Assembly (NCBI RefSeq): GCF_033118175.1
Contig: NC_083694.1
Location: forward strand, 32,748,108 to 32,812,107
Source of the DNA: Dama dama
Lineage: Eukaryota > Chordata > Mammalia > Artiodactyla > Cervidae
DNA: 64,000 nucleotides
Reading direction: 5' to 3'
Shown: piece after piece, positions 41,786-53,260 of the stretch
How positions within the stretch are numbered: position 1 is the first letter of the stretch
Layout of the letters: the number at the start of each line of letters is the position of its first letter
Program-made: the position numbers and the translations under genes
The notes under the pieces: model-generated
What the model saw: the letters and a program-made list of their open reading frames with translations, nothing else
Database searches by the model: none
Told to the model about the DNA's origin: nothing

Positions 41786-42212
41786 AAGGGGGATAAGTGT
41801 AATCAAGCACGCATTTTGGCAGAAGGTTGCTGCTAGTCTCGAGGAACAGATATCTTCTTTAGCAGTTTTAGTGCTTTTTTAGATATGAGGAGATGCAAGA
41901 AACTGGGCTCATAAAATTGTCTTCTGGTTTTCCCAGAGCACAGAGTGAGCCTTTCCTGATCTCAGCCTTGAACTCCTTTCAGAGTGTGTCGAAGGTCAGC
42001 GACTGCAGGGGCTAGTGACTGCTTTCCTTCACAACCAGATGGCAAGCAATAATATTTTAGCTGCCAGTCTTTTTTTATAGTATCAGTTTATTAGCGAAAT
42101 TACCTACCAAGTGGTTAATTTTGGCACCATGTGTATACTCTGACTGGGGTTGGGGCAAGAATTCCCTCCTGCATACCATGTTGTTCTCTGAGAGAAAGTA
42201 GTATTTGAGGGC
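41786..42212. other. Unassigned DNA
   Basis: Nothing recognised. Confidence 0.4.
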
Positions 42213-42307
42213 ATTGCTGCTGCTGCTGCTAAGTCACTTCAGTTGTTTGCAACTCTGTGTGACCCGGTAGACAGCAGCCCACCAGGCTCCTCTGTCCCTG
42301 GGATTGC
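42213..42307 (-). repeat. BOV-A2 SINE, truncated
   Basis: (GCT)n followed by 'aagtcacttcagttgtttgc', 'gacccggtagacagcagccc' and a stop after 'ctctgtccctgggatt'. Confidence 0.88.
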
Positions 42308-42319
42308 TACATTTATGCA

Positions 42320-42800
42320 AAGTTGAGTGGTTTGTCATGGTTACAACCAAGTGACAGATCTTATCTGAAGTGCTTTTAACTATTCCGCATACTTCATAGG
42401 TCTTCGTTTTAATTTCATCTTGGAAGTCCTTGGCTCTTGACGGAATGCTAACCTGAAGGCAGGCTCTGCTCCGCGGGCTCCGCTGTCTCTTTGGGCTGTC
42501 TTTTGGCCACACGTCAGATGGCTACTGCCACTTCTCTTTCTGTGCAATTATTTGAGCCGTGAAACCCACCTCCTGTGGAACAGCTTTTCCTTTTCCCCAC
42601 TTTTGTCTCCACTGGAGAGTCAGCAGCTTCTGTGGATGATTTTGAAGCTTTTGAGCCCAGTGGGGATCGAAATTTTCCCCTGTGTTTCCTCCAGATTTTA
42701 GACTCTAAGCACAATTCCTTCTGCTCCACCTTTTCTGCAGGTGTGGGATACAGCTCTGCGGTTGCACTTTTTAGAACTGATAGGTTGTGTTTAATTTGTT
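42320..42800 (-). pseudogene. Coding-like remnant, gene not recognised
   Basis: Two neighbouring open stretches on the minus strand (about 42320-42512 and 42514-42780, frames differing) have a plausible protein composition, rich in Lys/Ser/Glu and not repeat-derived. They read as one decayed coding sequence: a KHRGKFRSPLGSKASKSS-like stretch, then a KRQRSPRSR stretch, then KDFQDEIKTKTYEVCG. A stop and a frame change lie between them. The stretch is bounded by BOV-A2 and Bov-tA SINEs. It could be a retrocopy or an old exon. I do not recognise the protein, and it may be chance. Confidence 0.3.
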
Positions 42801-42930
42801 GATTTTATTCATTCTTTTCTTTCTCTAAAACTTGCGGGGCCCTCTTGGCTTCAGGCCTTACATGTCCCTGAAGTTCATTCAGCTACTCTGGAAGTATATT
42901 AAAATGTTCAGCCTAAAAAAAAAAAAAGTT

Positions 42931-43160
42931 CAGCCTTTTGATGCGTGCATGGTCAGTCGCTTAAGTTGTGTTGGACTCTTTGCGACCCCATGGACTGTGA
43001 CCCACCAGGCTCCTGTCTGTGGGATTTTTTCAGGCAGGAATACTGGAGTGGGTTGTCATTTCCTCCTCCAGAGGATCTTTCTGACCAGGAATCTCACCTG
43101 CATCTCCTGCACTGCAGGCAGATTCTTTATCACTGAGCCACCAGGGAAACCCCAGCCTTT
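42931..43160 (-). repeat. Bov-tA SINE
   Basis: Element about 42939-43152: 'tggtcagtcgcttaagttgt', 'cccatggactgtgacccacc', 'gcaggcagattctttatcac'. Flanks CAGCCTTT at 42931-42938 and 43153-43160. Just left, GTTCAGCC occurs on both sides of a 13-A run, possibly a trace of a separate tiny A-tail insertion. Confidence 0.92.
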
Positions 43161-43757
43161 CAAAAAGCTACCTCTCTTCAAGGCTATCCGTTCAGAGTTT
43201 GCTCCTTCACCCTGAGAATAGATTGGACTTTGGGCAGTGACTCTAGCACTTTCCACCTAGGCTTTAAGTTAATAATTTAAAGTCAAATTCTCCCCAGTGT
43301 CCTTACAGTACTTGGAATGTCATTGCCTTGAAATTTAAAAGCAAAACTTTCTGCTCAACAATACCTAAAAGGTATATAGAGAGATTCTCTTTGTCTGAAA
43401 GTTGAATCTTTACCTCAGCTACAAGTACTCAGAGAAATTAAGCCTTCTAGTCCAAGGTCAGCCTGTGGAGGCTGGCGCCTCACTGCATGCTGACATTTTG
43501 CACTATTTTCCAGCGTGCTGGTGCCTGCAGCTTTGTCTCCATAGAAACAGCAGTTCACTGTGGCAAAGTTGCCATAAGCTCATGTGAACCTCTAAGGTGA
43601 AAAACCCAACATGGCAGAGCCTCAGGCCCAAAGGCACATGCCTTGGTGATAACAGCTAAAAACTACATAAAGGCGCAGTTGTTAAGACACAGCCCCATGG
43701 CTCAGAATGGTCTCTCTATTTCAGTATTTTAAAAACTAAAAAAAAAAAAAAAAAAAT
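43161..43757. other. Unassigned DNA
   Basis: Nothing recognised. An A-run at 43739-43757 precedes the L1 fragment. Confidence 0.4.
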
Positions 43758-43759
43758 GT

Positions 43760-43935
43760 TCATATGGATGTAAAGTAATTGGAACTCTCCTACACTGGTG
43801 GTGGGAATGTAAATTGGTAAATCCCTTTGTATAAATTGAAAAAAATAAGTTATAAATCCTTTCAGAAAACTGTTCATACTTTCTAAAGCTAAGCATGTGC
43901 CTACGCTATTACCCAAGAATTTCATTTCAAGCTGT
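43760..43935 (+). repeat. Old L1 ORF2-end fragment
   Basis: 'ggaactctcctacactggtg', 'gtgggaatgtaaattggtaa', 'ctattacccaagaatttcat' are L1 landmarks near the ORF2 end. Confidence 0.65.
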
Positions 43936-44119
43936 GTGCTTACCGAAGCCCACACCTAAATTCCTGTTCCCTAGCCTCGGCTAAAGACTCACCACATGTT
44001 ATTTTGGTCTGATTCTCAGATTTCTGGCCCAAACCAGTAGATGTTGTACAAATCTGTTGTTTTTCCCCTCTATCCAAATATTGAACCACTTGAAAAAAAA
44101 AAAGAAAAATACATATACT

Positions 44120-44280
44120 ATAGACTGGATGTATAGACTGGATGTCTGTGTCCCCCTGAAACCTAATGCCTGAAGTGATGATCCTAGGATGCGGGACCTT
44201 TGGGAGGTGATTAGGTCTTGAGAGTGGAGCCCTCACGAATGAGATTAGTGCCTTCACATGAAAGAGAAGCCAGAGCGTTC
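44120..44280 (+). repeat. MaLR-type LTR fragment
   Basis: Same family as 7630-7988, opposite strand: 'gtctgtgtccccctgaaacc', 'gacctttgggaggtgattag', 'gtggagccctcacgaatgag'. Preceded by a 13-bp tandem duplication of tatagactggatg. Confidence 0.55.
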
Positions 44281-44376
44281 ATAGAATTATCACAGTAGCA
44301 CAAAGATGAACTCTAATTGTGTGGGTCTTTTGGTGAATTTATATTGCATTTCTCTTTGGTAAACACTTGGAAAAAT

Positions 44377-44563
44377 CCTAATGCTGGGAAAGATTGAGTG
44401 CAAAGGGGCGACAGAGAATAAGATGGTTGGATGACATCACTGACTCAATGGACATGAATTTGAGCAACTCTGTAAGATGGTGAAGGACAGGGAAGCCTGG
44501 CATGCTGCAGTCCATGAGGTCGCAAAGAGTTGGACACAACTAAGTGACTGAACTGAACTGAGG
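44377..44563 (+). repeat. BovB (RTE) 3'-end fragment
   Basis: 'gctgggaaagattgagtgca', 'gatggttggatgacatcact', 'catgctgcagtccatgaggt', ending in ACTGAACTGA. Confidence 0.9.
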
Positions 44564-44639
44564 GTAGGCATATGCTCAGCTTTAGAATGTGTGACAAGTG
44601 TTCTGAAGGGATTTATAATTTATTTTATTTACAGTTTAT

Positions 44640-45010
44640 CCACAGGAATTTACCAATTTACATCCCCACCACCAGTGTAGGTGAGTTCCAATTACTTTGC
44701 AACACATGAACATGTTTTTCTTCAGTTTTCAAAATTTTGGCCATTCTGATGGTTGTGTCATCATTATCTCTTTGTGCTTTTGGTTTCCATTCTTATAATG
44801 ATTAACAGTTATAAACATGTTTTCATATGCTTACCAGCCCTTGAACATCCTCTTTTGTGAAGTACTTGATGAGGCATCTTGTCCAATTTTCTATAGGGTT
44901 GTTTGATGTTTGCTTATTCTTGTATAGGATTTCTCTATACATTTTGAATTTGCATCCAGACCCAGAACATCTCTTTCAATACTGCAGTGTGTCTTTACAT
45001 AAGCAGCCTG
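44640..45010 (-). repeat. Ancient L1 fragment
   Basis: 'atttacatccccaccaccag', 'ggccattctgatggttgtgt', 'atcctcttttgtgaagtact' and 'ttctctatacattttgaatt' are reversed L1 ORF2-end and 3' sequence, heavily diverged. Confidence 0.6.
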
Positions 45011-45394
45011 TAAGTGTAGGGAGTTATATTACCTTTTAGCATAAAAATTTGACCAGCAGGGACAAAAGTTGAGGGGTTAATGGGTTCTCTTTTTATCTCA
45101 CTTGGACAAACATCCTGAAAGCATGTGGTATAGTCTTAGTCAGTCCCATGGAACTGAACAACCAGTTGTCTGCATCAGAGGCCAATAATTTGTCCTTAAA
45201 TTATTTATCCTTAAACTCCAGTATCAATAAGCATTCTTCCAAGGTTTTTTTAAAGAGCTGTCTACTCTCAACTTATCCCTTTAGTGAATTTCTCTAAATA
45301 TCACATAGTATTTTTTTTTTACTGAGTAGCTCAAATTTATTCACCCCTAGCTTCTACGCAATAGGTTAAGTTTGACAATGCATTTGCTATGTTT
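45011..45394. other. Unassigned DNA
   Basis: Nothing recognised. Confidence 0.4.
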
Positions 45395-45565
45395 ACAGCA
45401 CAGTGCTCAACCCTTTATATATATATCAGCAAATTCTATCTCTCATACACACAAAATATTTACTATTGTTAGCTGTATTTTACAGATAAGATTGTATGTA
45501 GCCATTTAGTAATTTACTCAAGGTTATGTAACTAGTATGAATTGAAACAGAAAACGAAACTCAGA
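45395..45565 (-). repeat. MIR-like SINE fragment
   Basis: 'gcacagtgctcaacccttta', 'ctgtattttacagataagat', 'taatttactcaaggttatgt' follow the reversed MIR order. Confidence 0.5.
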
Positions 45566-45682
45566 TATTTTTTCAAAAATCCTTTTTGATTAATTACAAT
45601 GGTCTACTGCTTTACTTTGATTGTAGTTCTAAATCCAAATATGATAAATTTGCTGCTGATATAATATGACATAATTTTCAAC

Positions 45683-45961
45683 ATGTTTCCTAAGATTTTT
45701 TTCTCAGTGTTTTCATATGATAATGAAGAGGCAGAGAAGGAGGATAAAGATGAGGATGATGACAGTGAATCACCTAGTCTGGCTTCCCTTATAAAAGAAA
45801 AAGTAGGAAAATCTCTGGGGGAAAATGTCATTCACCTCGAGAGGAACAGATGGCTCAAGCTTACAAGGAGCTACGCAAACACTACTAGGAAACTGGAGCC
45901 TTTTCTAAGCATACACTGGACTAATAAAGAAAACAAACATTTACTAACCAGTGTTGGATGA
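45683..45961 (+). pseudogene. Coding-like remnant with acidic stretch, gene not recognised
   Basis: The open frame encodes an acidic run (residues 16-30, EEAEKEDKDEDDDSE) then SPSLASLIKEKVG. From about 45840 the +1 frame becomes protein-like instead (SPREEQMAQAYKELRKHY, then stop). A single-base slip would join the two, which suggests a decayed coding sequence. A strong splice-acceptor-like TTTTTTTCTCAG ends at 45710, just before the acidic part. This could be a pseudo-exon, a retrocopy fragment or chance. The protein is not recognised. Confidence 0.3.
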
Positions 45962-46124
45962 GATAACAAGAAAAAGAACTGCAGCCATAGTAATAAAGAA
46001 CTGCAAGCCAGGGAGAGCATAAAGGGAATCCTCCCCATATAGCAATGTGATTAGCTTCCCATTTGCCCATCCTGAGAATATTTAATCTCTATTTTACTAC
46101 TGCTGGTTTGCTGAAGGTAGAGAT

Positions 46125-46270
46125 TGGAGTGAGAGGACCAAAGACTTTGGGGCTGCACATACTTGGGCTTAATACCAGGACTTGGCCGCTTACCAGCTCT
46201 ATGTCTTTGGGGAAGTTACTTTCTCTGTCTATGACTCAATTTTCTCATCTGAAAAATGAAACTGATAAAA
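46125..46270 (+). repeat. MIR SINE fragment
   Basis: 'ccaggacttggccgcttacc', 'agctctatgtctttggggaa', 'ctcatctgaaaaatgaaact'. Confidence 0.72.
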
Positions 46271-46274
46271 AGCC

Positions 46275-46905
46275 TGGTGTTCCTGGAATTTTGTGGAGGT
46301 AGGTGTCTGGGTTTGTTTCCTTTGCAAACATAATGAAATAATAATTTGCATGCAAGAGTTTTATTGGGCTATTTTCAAGATCACCACCTGGTGGGGAGCA
46401 AAGAAAGCAAGTCTGGGCTGAGCAAGAAGCTGAGGGCTATTGCAGCAGAAACCTCAGCTGATCCTGTAGGAGCTCTGGAGCTAAGAGGACACTTAAGAAT
46501 TGTCCTGCCTGAGGCAAGGGGCCAGGTTTTTATACCCCCCACCCTGTGGACCTGACATTGGATATGGGTTGTTTCCAGTGGGGAGCTTATGACCTTGTTC
46601 TAGGGGTCTCTCTTTAGCTTAAGCAGATTACCCAAGACTGACATGCTTCAGGGATGGCAGAATGAGTGCTTCCATTGTGAAGGGGGGCCTAGGCAGTGGC
46701 CCATAGTATCCACCAGAGTTGGTAAAGCCCCAACCCCATGACTCAGCAAGTGCCTCTTCACCTTAACTCTCCTCCCCAGAGTCTCACTGTGTGTTTCCTT
46801 AAGACATTATAGTTGGCACTTTGAGTTGCCACCGTTGGAGTCCACTCTAGGAATCGCCTGTCTTCCTAGCCCCAGTTTCAGCTTCCTTACCTGAGGTGAC
46901 AGCAT
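46275..46905 (-). repeat. Candidate solitary retroviral LTR
   Basis: The minus strand shows the LTR grammar. A possible TG start lies near 46903 (TGTCACCTCAGG), followed by a long U3, a TATAAAAA box at 46527-46534, about 165 bp of transcribed part, AATAAA at 46360-46365 followed by CTCTTGCATG, and then a short U5. The element is followed on the minus strand by a MIR, so no internal retroviral region remains. Family not named. Confidence 0.45.
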
Positions 46906-47329
46906 GCCTTTTAGGTAAGACCCAGTCATTCAAGTCAGAGTCTATCTTTGAGAAGTTCCTGAGAGCTACCACCTTGGAAAGCCTAGATCCTGGAGCTGTC
47001 TTGAGGGTCTTTGCATATTTCTGCTCATCCCTGCTTTACTCCACATACTTGAGTTTAATTTCCAAACATGCACTTGGCACAAGTCAGCATGAAAAAACTG
47101 CCTAGTTTGACACTAGCCAGACAATCAGGTAGGAATCAACAAAACAAGCTCCACTGAACATATTTGCATGGAGGTCAGGCCTTTTCCCATCATAGGGTCA
47201 GAAGAACAAGTGATCTGGTTGGGAATAGCTAGCTAGCTGCCAGATGGCACCCTTCTCACACACCCTGGGGCTGAATATGTTTTAGTTTGTATATTATGCA
47301 AAACCTCCAAAGCATCAGTGCTGGCTTTG
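46906..47329. other. Unassigned DNA
   Basis: Nothing recognised. Confidence 0.4.
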
Positions 47330-47530
47330 ATTAATGGCAGCTAATATTTATCAAGCCCTTCCCATGGGTCATGTGGGTTATCTCATTTTATCCTCGCTGT
47401 AACTGTGTGGGGTTCCTGTGAGAAGGGGAGGACTAATGTCTCCATTTTGTATCCTAGGAAATTGAGGCTTCGAATGAATTTACTTGTCTAGGGTCAATGT
47501 GATTTGAATCTAGGTAGTCTGACTGTCAAC
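47330..47530 (-). repeat. MIR SINE fragment
   Basis: 'cagctaatatttatcaagcc', 'cctaggaaattgaggcttcg', 'gatttgaatctaggtagtct'. Confidence 0.75.
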
Positions 47531-47635
47531 ATCTATGTGGGAATTATGGCTTAAAACTTTAGATGTGCAGAGTACAGAGCCTTCTCTCCTAGATCCAGGA
47601 AAGATCTCTTTATGTTAAGGGGAAACATGGTATAC

Positions 47636-48090
47636 AGTGGGTTGAATGGTGTTCCTACCAAAATTCATGTCTAGCCAAAACTTTGAATATAATCTTCTTT
47701 GGGAACAGGGTCTTTATAGTTCAAATTAGCTAAAGATCTTAAGATAAAATTATCCTGGGTTTAGGGTGGGTGGGCCCCAAATCCAAAGACATGTCATTAG
47801 AAGATGAGTGGAGGACACCAAAGTGACACAGACACAGAAGGAAAGTCCATGTGAAAACAGAGGCTGAGATTGGATTGATGTGGTCACAAGCCAAGGAATG
47901 CCTGGAGCCACCAGAAACCAGAATAAGCAAGGTAGGATTCTTCCCTAAAATCTTCCGAGAAAATGTGGCTCTTCTGGTACTTTGATTTCAGAGTTCTGTG
48001 CTCTAGAACTGTGCAAGAGTAAACTTCTGGGGTCTTAAGCCAGCAAATTTGTGTAATTATGTCATCCCTAGGAAACTGATCTGTGATATA
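47636..48090 (+). repeat. MLT1-type (ERVL-MaLR) LTR
   Basis: Reads along the whole LTR: 'gtgggttgaatggtgttcct', 'ggaacagggtctttatagtt', 'gtgggccccaaatccaaaga', 'gtcacaagccaaggaatgcc', 'ctctagaactgtgcaagagt', 'aagccagcaaatttgtgtaa', 'ctaggaaactgat'. Non-coding fossil. Confidence 0.8.
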
Positions 48091-48284
48091 ACAGAAACAG
48101 ACCTAAACTGGGAACCATTGGCACCAACTTTTCTTCTTCTATAAAATGAGGAGTTTGTTTTAAATGACCTCTAGAATCCCCCACATCTTGGCAGTGTATG
48201 ATCCTAAATCTTGCCCTTCCCTAGCATAACCTTAGCATCAGCCATTTTACATCACAGTTACTCAGATCCTTCACTATACCTTTT

Positions 48285-48640
48285 TAAATTTTATTTTCAA
48301 TTGGAGGATAATTGCTTTACAATATTGTAATGGTTTCTGCCATATACCAACATGAATCAGCCATAGGTGTTTATATGTCCTCTCCCTCTTAAAATTCCCT
48401 CCCACCTCCCTCCCCATTCCCCTCTCTAGATTGTCACAGAGCACCAGCTTTGGGTTCCCTGAGTCATGCAGCAAATTTCCACTGGCCGTCTACTAGATGT
48501 ATGGTAAAGTATATGTTTTAGTGCTACTCTCTCAAATCATCCCACCTTCTCTCTCTCCCACTAAGTCCAAAAGTCTGTTCTGTATGTTGGCATCTCCATT
48601 GCTGCCATGTAGATAAGTTCATCAGTCCCTATTTGTCTAG

Positions 48641-48680
<40 letters not shown>

Positions 48681-48725
48681 TTATTATATATGTATATATT
48701 AGCATGGCTTTTCTTCTACAAGTCT
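48285..48725 (-). repeat. L1-BT-type 3'UTR fragment with (TA)n
   Basis: Close to the 3'UTR of the intact L1: 'ttttcaattggaggataatt', 'gctttacaatattgtaatgg', 'accaacatgaatcagccata', 'gagcaccagctttgggttcc'. A TA microsatellite lies at 48645-48678. 5'-truncated. Confidence 0.85.
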
Positions 48726-49209
48726 CTTAAATACAATCTAAAATGAATTCAGTTTTGAAAATGCTCTTCATTTGTCCTTGTGATCTCTTCACTTCCTAAT
48801 ACAGACAATTTTAACACAGATGACAGCATCAAAAATTAATGCTAACATCTCAATTTGCCTGAATTTGTCGCTTTTCAATCGGCTATGTCAGTAATGATTA
48901 GGTTGTGGAGAGAATTGACTCCCAGAAGTAGATAATCATATCAATAACCTTGTAAAGGCTAAAGGCTATGAAATGCAGGATCGATAAAGCCCATGTAAAT
49001 GGCCTTCCTTACTTAAACTTCTGCAAGACAAAATTGTGACCAATAGCTCTTCATTGTGGGAGTGACAAAGCTAAAACAATGCAAAAGTAGATTTCTATCC
49101 CTAAAACACTTTGCTTCTCAGTGACCCCACAACAATCTGATATGGCTCACATGCTTTCACTGTAGAGATCCTGTTTATATGCCCATGGCTGAGTGTTAAA
49201 AGCAACAGG
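48726..49209. other. Unassigned DNA
   Basis: Nothing recognised. Confidence 0.4.
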
Positions 49210-49325
49210 GAGCTGAAGAAAACGAAGGTTAATTAACTTGTCCAAGGTCACTCAGTCAATAAGTAAAAGAGCCAGGTTCAAAGTTAACAGTCTGACAACA
49301 GAGTGTGTGCTTTTCATCCCTACTG
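49210..49325 (-). repeat. MIR SINE fragment
   Basis: 'ttaattaacttgtccaaggt', 'cactcagtcaataagtaaaa', 'gagccaggttcaaagttaac'. Confidence 0.7.
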
Positions 49326-49702
49326 TAGTTACACAACTTCCCCAACTGTGATTTGGAGAATGGATTTGATAGAATCAAGAATGAAGAAAATGAGACCAGT
49401 TAAGAGACTAATGTAATTCCCTAGGCAAGAAGTGATACACAGTTGAATTAAAATAGGAGTAACACTGTAGAAGGGAGTAGATTACAACATTAAGAAGGTA
49501 GAAGTTAGATTGATTTGCAGGGGAGAGAGAGTGGAGATAAATGACATCCTGCTTTGCCTCTTGGTCAGTGAATAAATGGTGGTGTTATTCACTTAGGTAG
49601 GGAGCACAAGAGGAGACAAGATAAGCTTGAGTACAGATAACAAGTTCAGTTTTGAACACATAAATTGTACCTCTATTCCTGTGCAGATGTTCAGTAGATA
49701 TC

Positions 49703-49914
49703 TAAATGTTACATGTGCTGTGCTCAGTTATGTCCGACTCTTTGCAACCCCATGGACTGTAGCCCATCAGGCTCCTCTGTCCATGGGGATTCTCCAGGCT
49801 AGAATATTGTAATGGGTTACCATGCCCTCCTCCAGGGGAATCTTTCCAATCCATGTCTCCCACATTGCAGGAGGATTCTTTACAGTCTGAGCCACCAGGG
49901 AAGACCAAATGTTA
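49703..49914 (-). repeat. Bov-tA SINE
   Basis: Element about 49711-49905: 'gtgctcagttatgtccgact', 'actgtagcccatcaggctcc', 'cagtctgagccaccagggaa'. Flanks AAATGTTA on both sides. Confidence 0.92.
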
Positions 49915-50562
49915 TACATCTTAGTCCCAATTTTCACATGTCTCAAGATTTTCTTGGCTTCTCCTGCTTTCCAAGCACATGAACACATGCTCAGTGGAGA
50001 ACTTGGACTGTTGCCACTTTGACTGTCAACATTGCTGGTAGTTCCAGTCACTGCTGGGGAAGGCCAGGCTCTCACAGTCTCCACTGTCCCCAGGACTGTG
50101 GGAGCCTCTGCAGTTCTGGCCTCCAAACCTAGCCTGAAAGGATCAGAGGTGTTGATTTCTCTTACCACTCTGGGTATAGATGAAGTACTACCCTGGGAGG
50201 ATGGTTTCTCAACAGCTTCCCACAGCCTGGAAGTATAGCAAGTAAATGTTCCAGGTGATGAAATCTGACTTACAAGAGACAAAAGACAGAGACAGCCAGC
50301 AGGTAACCTTGTCCTTCCTACTTTCCCATGACAACTGTTTCATGGCACAATAGTTCCAACATCTTATCTGGAGACATCCCCTGTAGAAAAGGAAAGCAAT
50401 GATGCTTATTTGGAGGCTGTAGCAACTTGGCCATGTACCACATTGTATTTGTTTTCTCTTTTTCTTTTCCTCTCACTCTTGATTTCCTGGATTGTACTTC
50501 TTCCCTGAATAAAGTGCTAATATTAGCTTGTAAGTTTTGCCTTTGCCTCTGTTTTCCAGGGC
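49915..50562. other. Unassigned DNA with a long open stretch on the minus strand
   Basis: From 50282 down to about 49930 the minus strand is open and Ser/Thr-rich. The frame then runs on into the Bov-tA, so the total 171 codons are not one protein. No family recognised and the composition is not decisive. Confidence 0.35.
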
Positions 50563-50564
50563 GT

Positions 50565-50765
50565 GCATGCTCAGTCACTCAGTTGTATCTGACTCTATGA
50601 GATTCTTTGGACTCTAGCCCGCCAGTGTCCTCTGTCCACTTTTTCAGGCAAGAACACTGGAGCTAGTTGCCATTTCCCTCTCCAGGGAATCTTCCTGACC
50701 CAGGGATTGAGACTGCATCTCCTGCATTGCTGATGGTTTCTTTACCGCTGAGCCATTGAGGAGCT
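50565..50765 (-). repeat. Bov-tA SINE
   Basis: 'gcatgctcagtcactcagtt', 'ggactctagcccgccagtgt', 'tttctttaccgctgagccat', with a small deletion in the middle. Confidence 0.92.
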
Positions 50766-52839
50766 TGGGTTACAACAGTTGGTAAAAGAAGTGGCTCTAG
50801 AAAGCAGACATGTGGCATGAGGTTTTGACAGTATTTCTCTCTCCTCTCTGAACTCAATAAGAAGTTACTGCTGGAGCAAGTGTGATGGCAAAACCCCTCT
50901 GGCACATAGAACCTAAATACTAAAGCCATCACATGCATTTAATTAGCACAAAATGCAGGTGGAAGGGACGAAGAAAAGAGATCAAGTAGTCTCTAGATTG
51001 GTATAAGGGCAAGAATAATTGCAAGTTGTGCTATGAAGTAAGTACTTTTTGAGAGCACTAAAAATCTTGCAAGAAGTATAAATAAGTCCAGAGTAGGTAA
51101 TTGCCATCTTAAGGAATACTGTGACAGTTAGGTTACCTTTGTGGCAATTTTGAAAGAGATTCAACTATAGCCTCAGGTCATGCTCTGCTGGAATATCAAG
51201 TCAAGGATCAAATTATAAGTGCAGTTGAGTTACAAACAAGGCTTGATGTATAGACTGATAGGTTTTCTACATCAAAGTCAGGGCCTTTACAGGGAAACAG
51301 TAGACCTTGCGATCTGGGATGAAGACATTTTGGTTGGACTAATCTGAGCATCTTATATGTATACTTGTAAATTCCCATAGATCCTTCTAGCAAGGAAAAT
51401 AACCTTTTTTTCCATTGCTGAGAAGAAAAATTTTACTTGCCTGGAAATTGTACAAAAACCTCATCTGAGTGAAGTTACTTTCATCCTATCTGCTCCTAAT
51501 TGGCTTCAGGCCAAGAAACAGGGCCAGACATCAGCACAGTCTGAGCAGGGAAACGAGCCTCTGTTTCATAGCCAAACATATCAAAGTAATCAAAGGGCAT
51601 GACTACTATGTACCAGTAGGAAAGGGGAGAATATTTGTGAACGGAGATGTTTAGGGTATTATATTGTGGTATGGAGCAAACTGGCATAGGATGAATAGGA
51701 AGGAATTCAGTGACATGGGGCAAAGTCACTCATGACTTGGGATTTAATCTTCTTTCCTGAAAAGACATACGTGTGCTAAGTATGTCAATTTCAAGGGACT
51801 GACACGTTGCTGAAGTTTTCAAGCAAAAACACTTGCCTAAAGCTGATTCTTATATTTTGTTGGGATGACTCCTTGAAGCCTAGACATGACAATGGCCTCA
51901 AAGAGATAAAATATAGAGGACAAAATCTCCTTGGCCCAAGATTGAGGAAGGGGTCACATGCTCAGGGGATTTGCATGTAAAACCCTGAAGCCATCACTTG
52001 GCAGTGCTGCTGCAGGAGTAGTCAGGAGGAGATGGTTGCTTCACCAAGGCAATCAAGAAGGACCAGAATCTTTAAGAGGCTTGGTAGCATTCTATTCTGA
52101 GGGTTGACAGAAGGGTAATGCTACCATGGAACTGGACTCCCCTGTCTTTTTTTAAAAGGTTTTAAAAATAACATTTATCTTAAAAGTTAGCTAGTGCATA
52201 ATAGGAAACCAAAAAACACAAGAAGCATAAAACAGTCATTCATAATCAAAAGAAGTTTACCGTTTGATGTGTACTTCTAGGTCTCATTTGTATATTTTTA
52301 CAACTAAGAATCCATTTTTCTATAATTAAGATCATACAGTTATGCATCATGCTGTTTCACAGATCATGAATATTTACCATTTCAAAGTCCCAAAGTTTTG
52401 AGTATTTTGATAACCAAGAATACACTACACCAAGTCAATCTGGAAGGAAAAAAATGAAATCCTGCCTTTCTTGGCAACAAAAATTTCAGAGAAGACAAAA
52501 ATGGCAACAGGCCTCTAGATAAAGTTATTGGCAGAGCTATGATTAAAATACTACATTCCCTTTTAACAATGGGTATGATGGGGTTCTAGAAAGTCAGAGG
52601 CCAAATATAATATTAAATCTCAGAAGGCAAGTAGACATATGTGTTACTTATATGTTGCTAAGTGCATTTATTAATTCTAACAGTATATCTGCAGATTCTT
52701 TGCATAAAATCACCTTTCCTGTATAAAAATGGAGAGTCATATTACCTCCTTTCCAGTTCTCATTATCTTTTATTTCCTTTTGTTGTCCTATTAATTTGGC
52801 TTAACACTTCACCTTTCTCACACTGCTAACATCTTTATC
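50766..52839. other. Unassigned DNA, largest repeat-poor block
   Basis: No SINE or LINE that I can name for 2 kb. The open frames (up to 77 codons) do not resemble proteins. Around 52160-52400 the AT-rich text may be an ancient transposon relic, not identified. Confidence 0.4.
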
Positions 52840-53260
52840 TCATCCTTGATCACAGGAAAATATTTCAAAGTTTCACAATTAAATGTGATGTTTGCTATTG
52901 ATTTTTTTGTAGGTATCTATGCCTAGGTTAAGAAAGTTCCATTGTCACCCAAGTTTGCTAAGAGTTTTCTTTATTATTATTTATTGATGTTAAATTTTTA
53001 AACTTTTTTTCTGAATTTATTAACATGATTTGTCTTCTTTTGTTAATGTGGTGAATTACCTTCATTGTTCTTAAATGTTAACATGTTAGTGGAATAAAAT
53101 CAATATTTTTGTGATGTATTCCTGTTTTGTATCACTGGATTTTATTTGCTTTTTTAGCTTAAGATTTGACATCTTTCCATGAGAAACATTGATCTTAACT
53201 TTCCTTTCTAGTAATGTCTTTGTCACATCTTGGTATTTTGTTAATACTGTCTTCAAAATG
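52840..53260 (-). repeat. Ancient L1, left part, split by a younger L1
   Basis: 'tttcacaattaaatgtgatg', 'cttttgttaatgtggtgaat', 'cttggtattttgttaatact' are reversed old-L1 ORF2. Continues at 55217 beyond the inserted L1. Confidence 0.7.
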
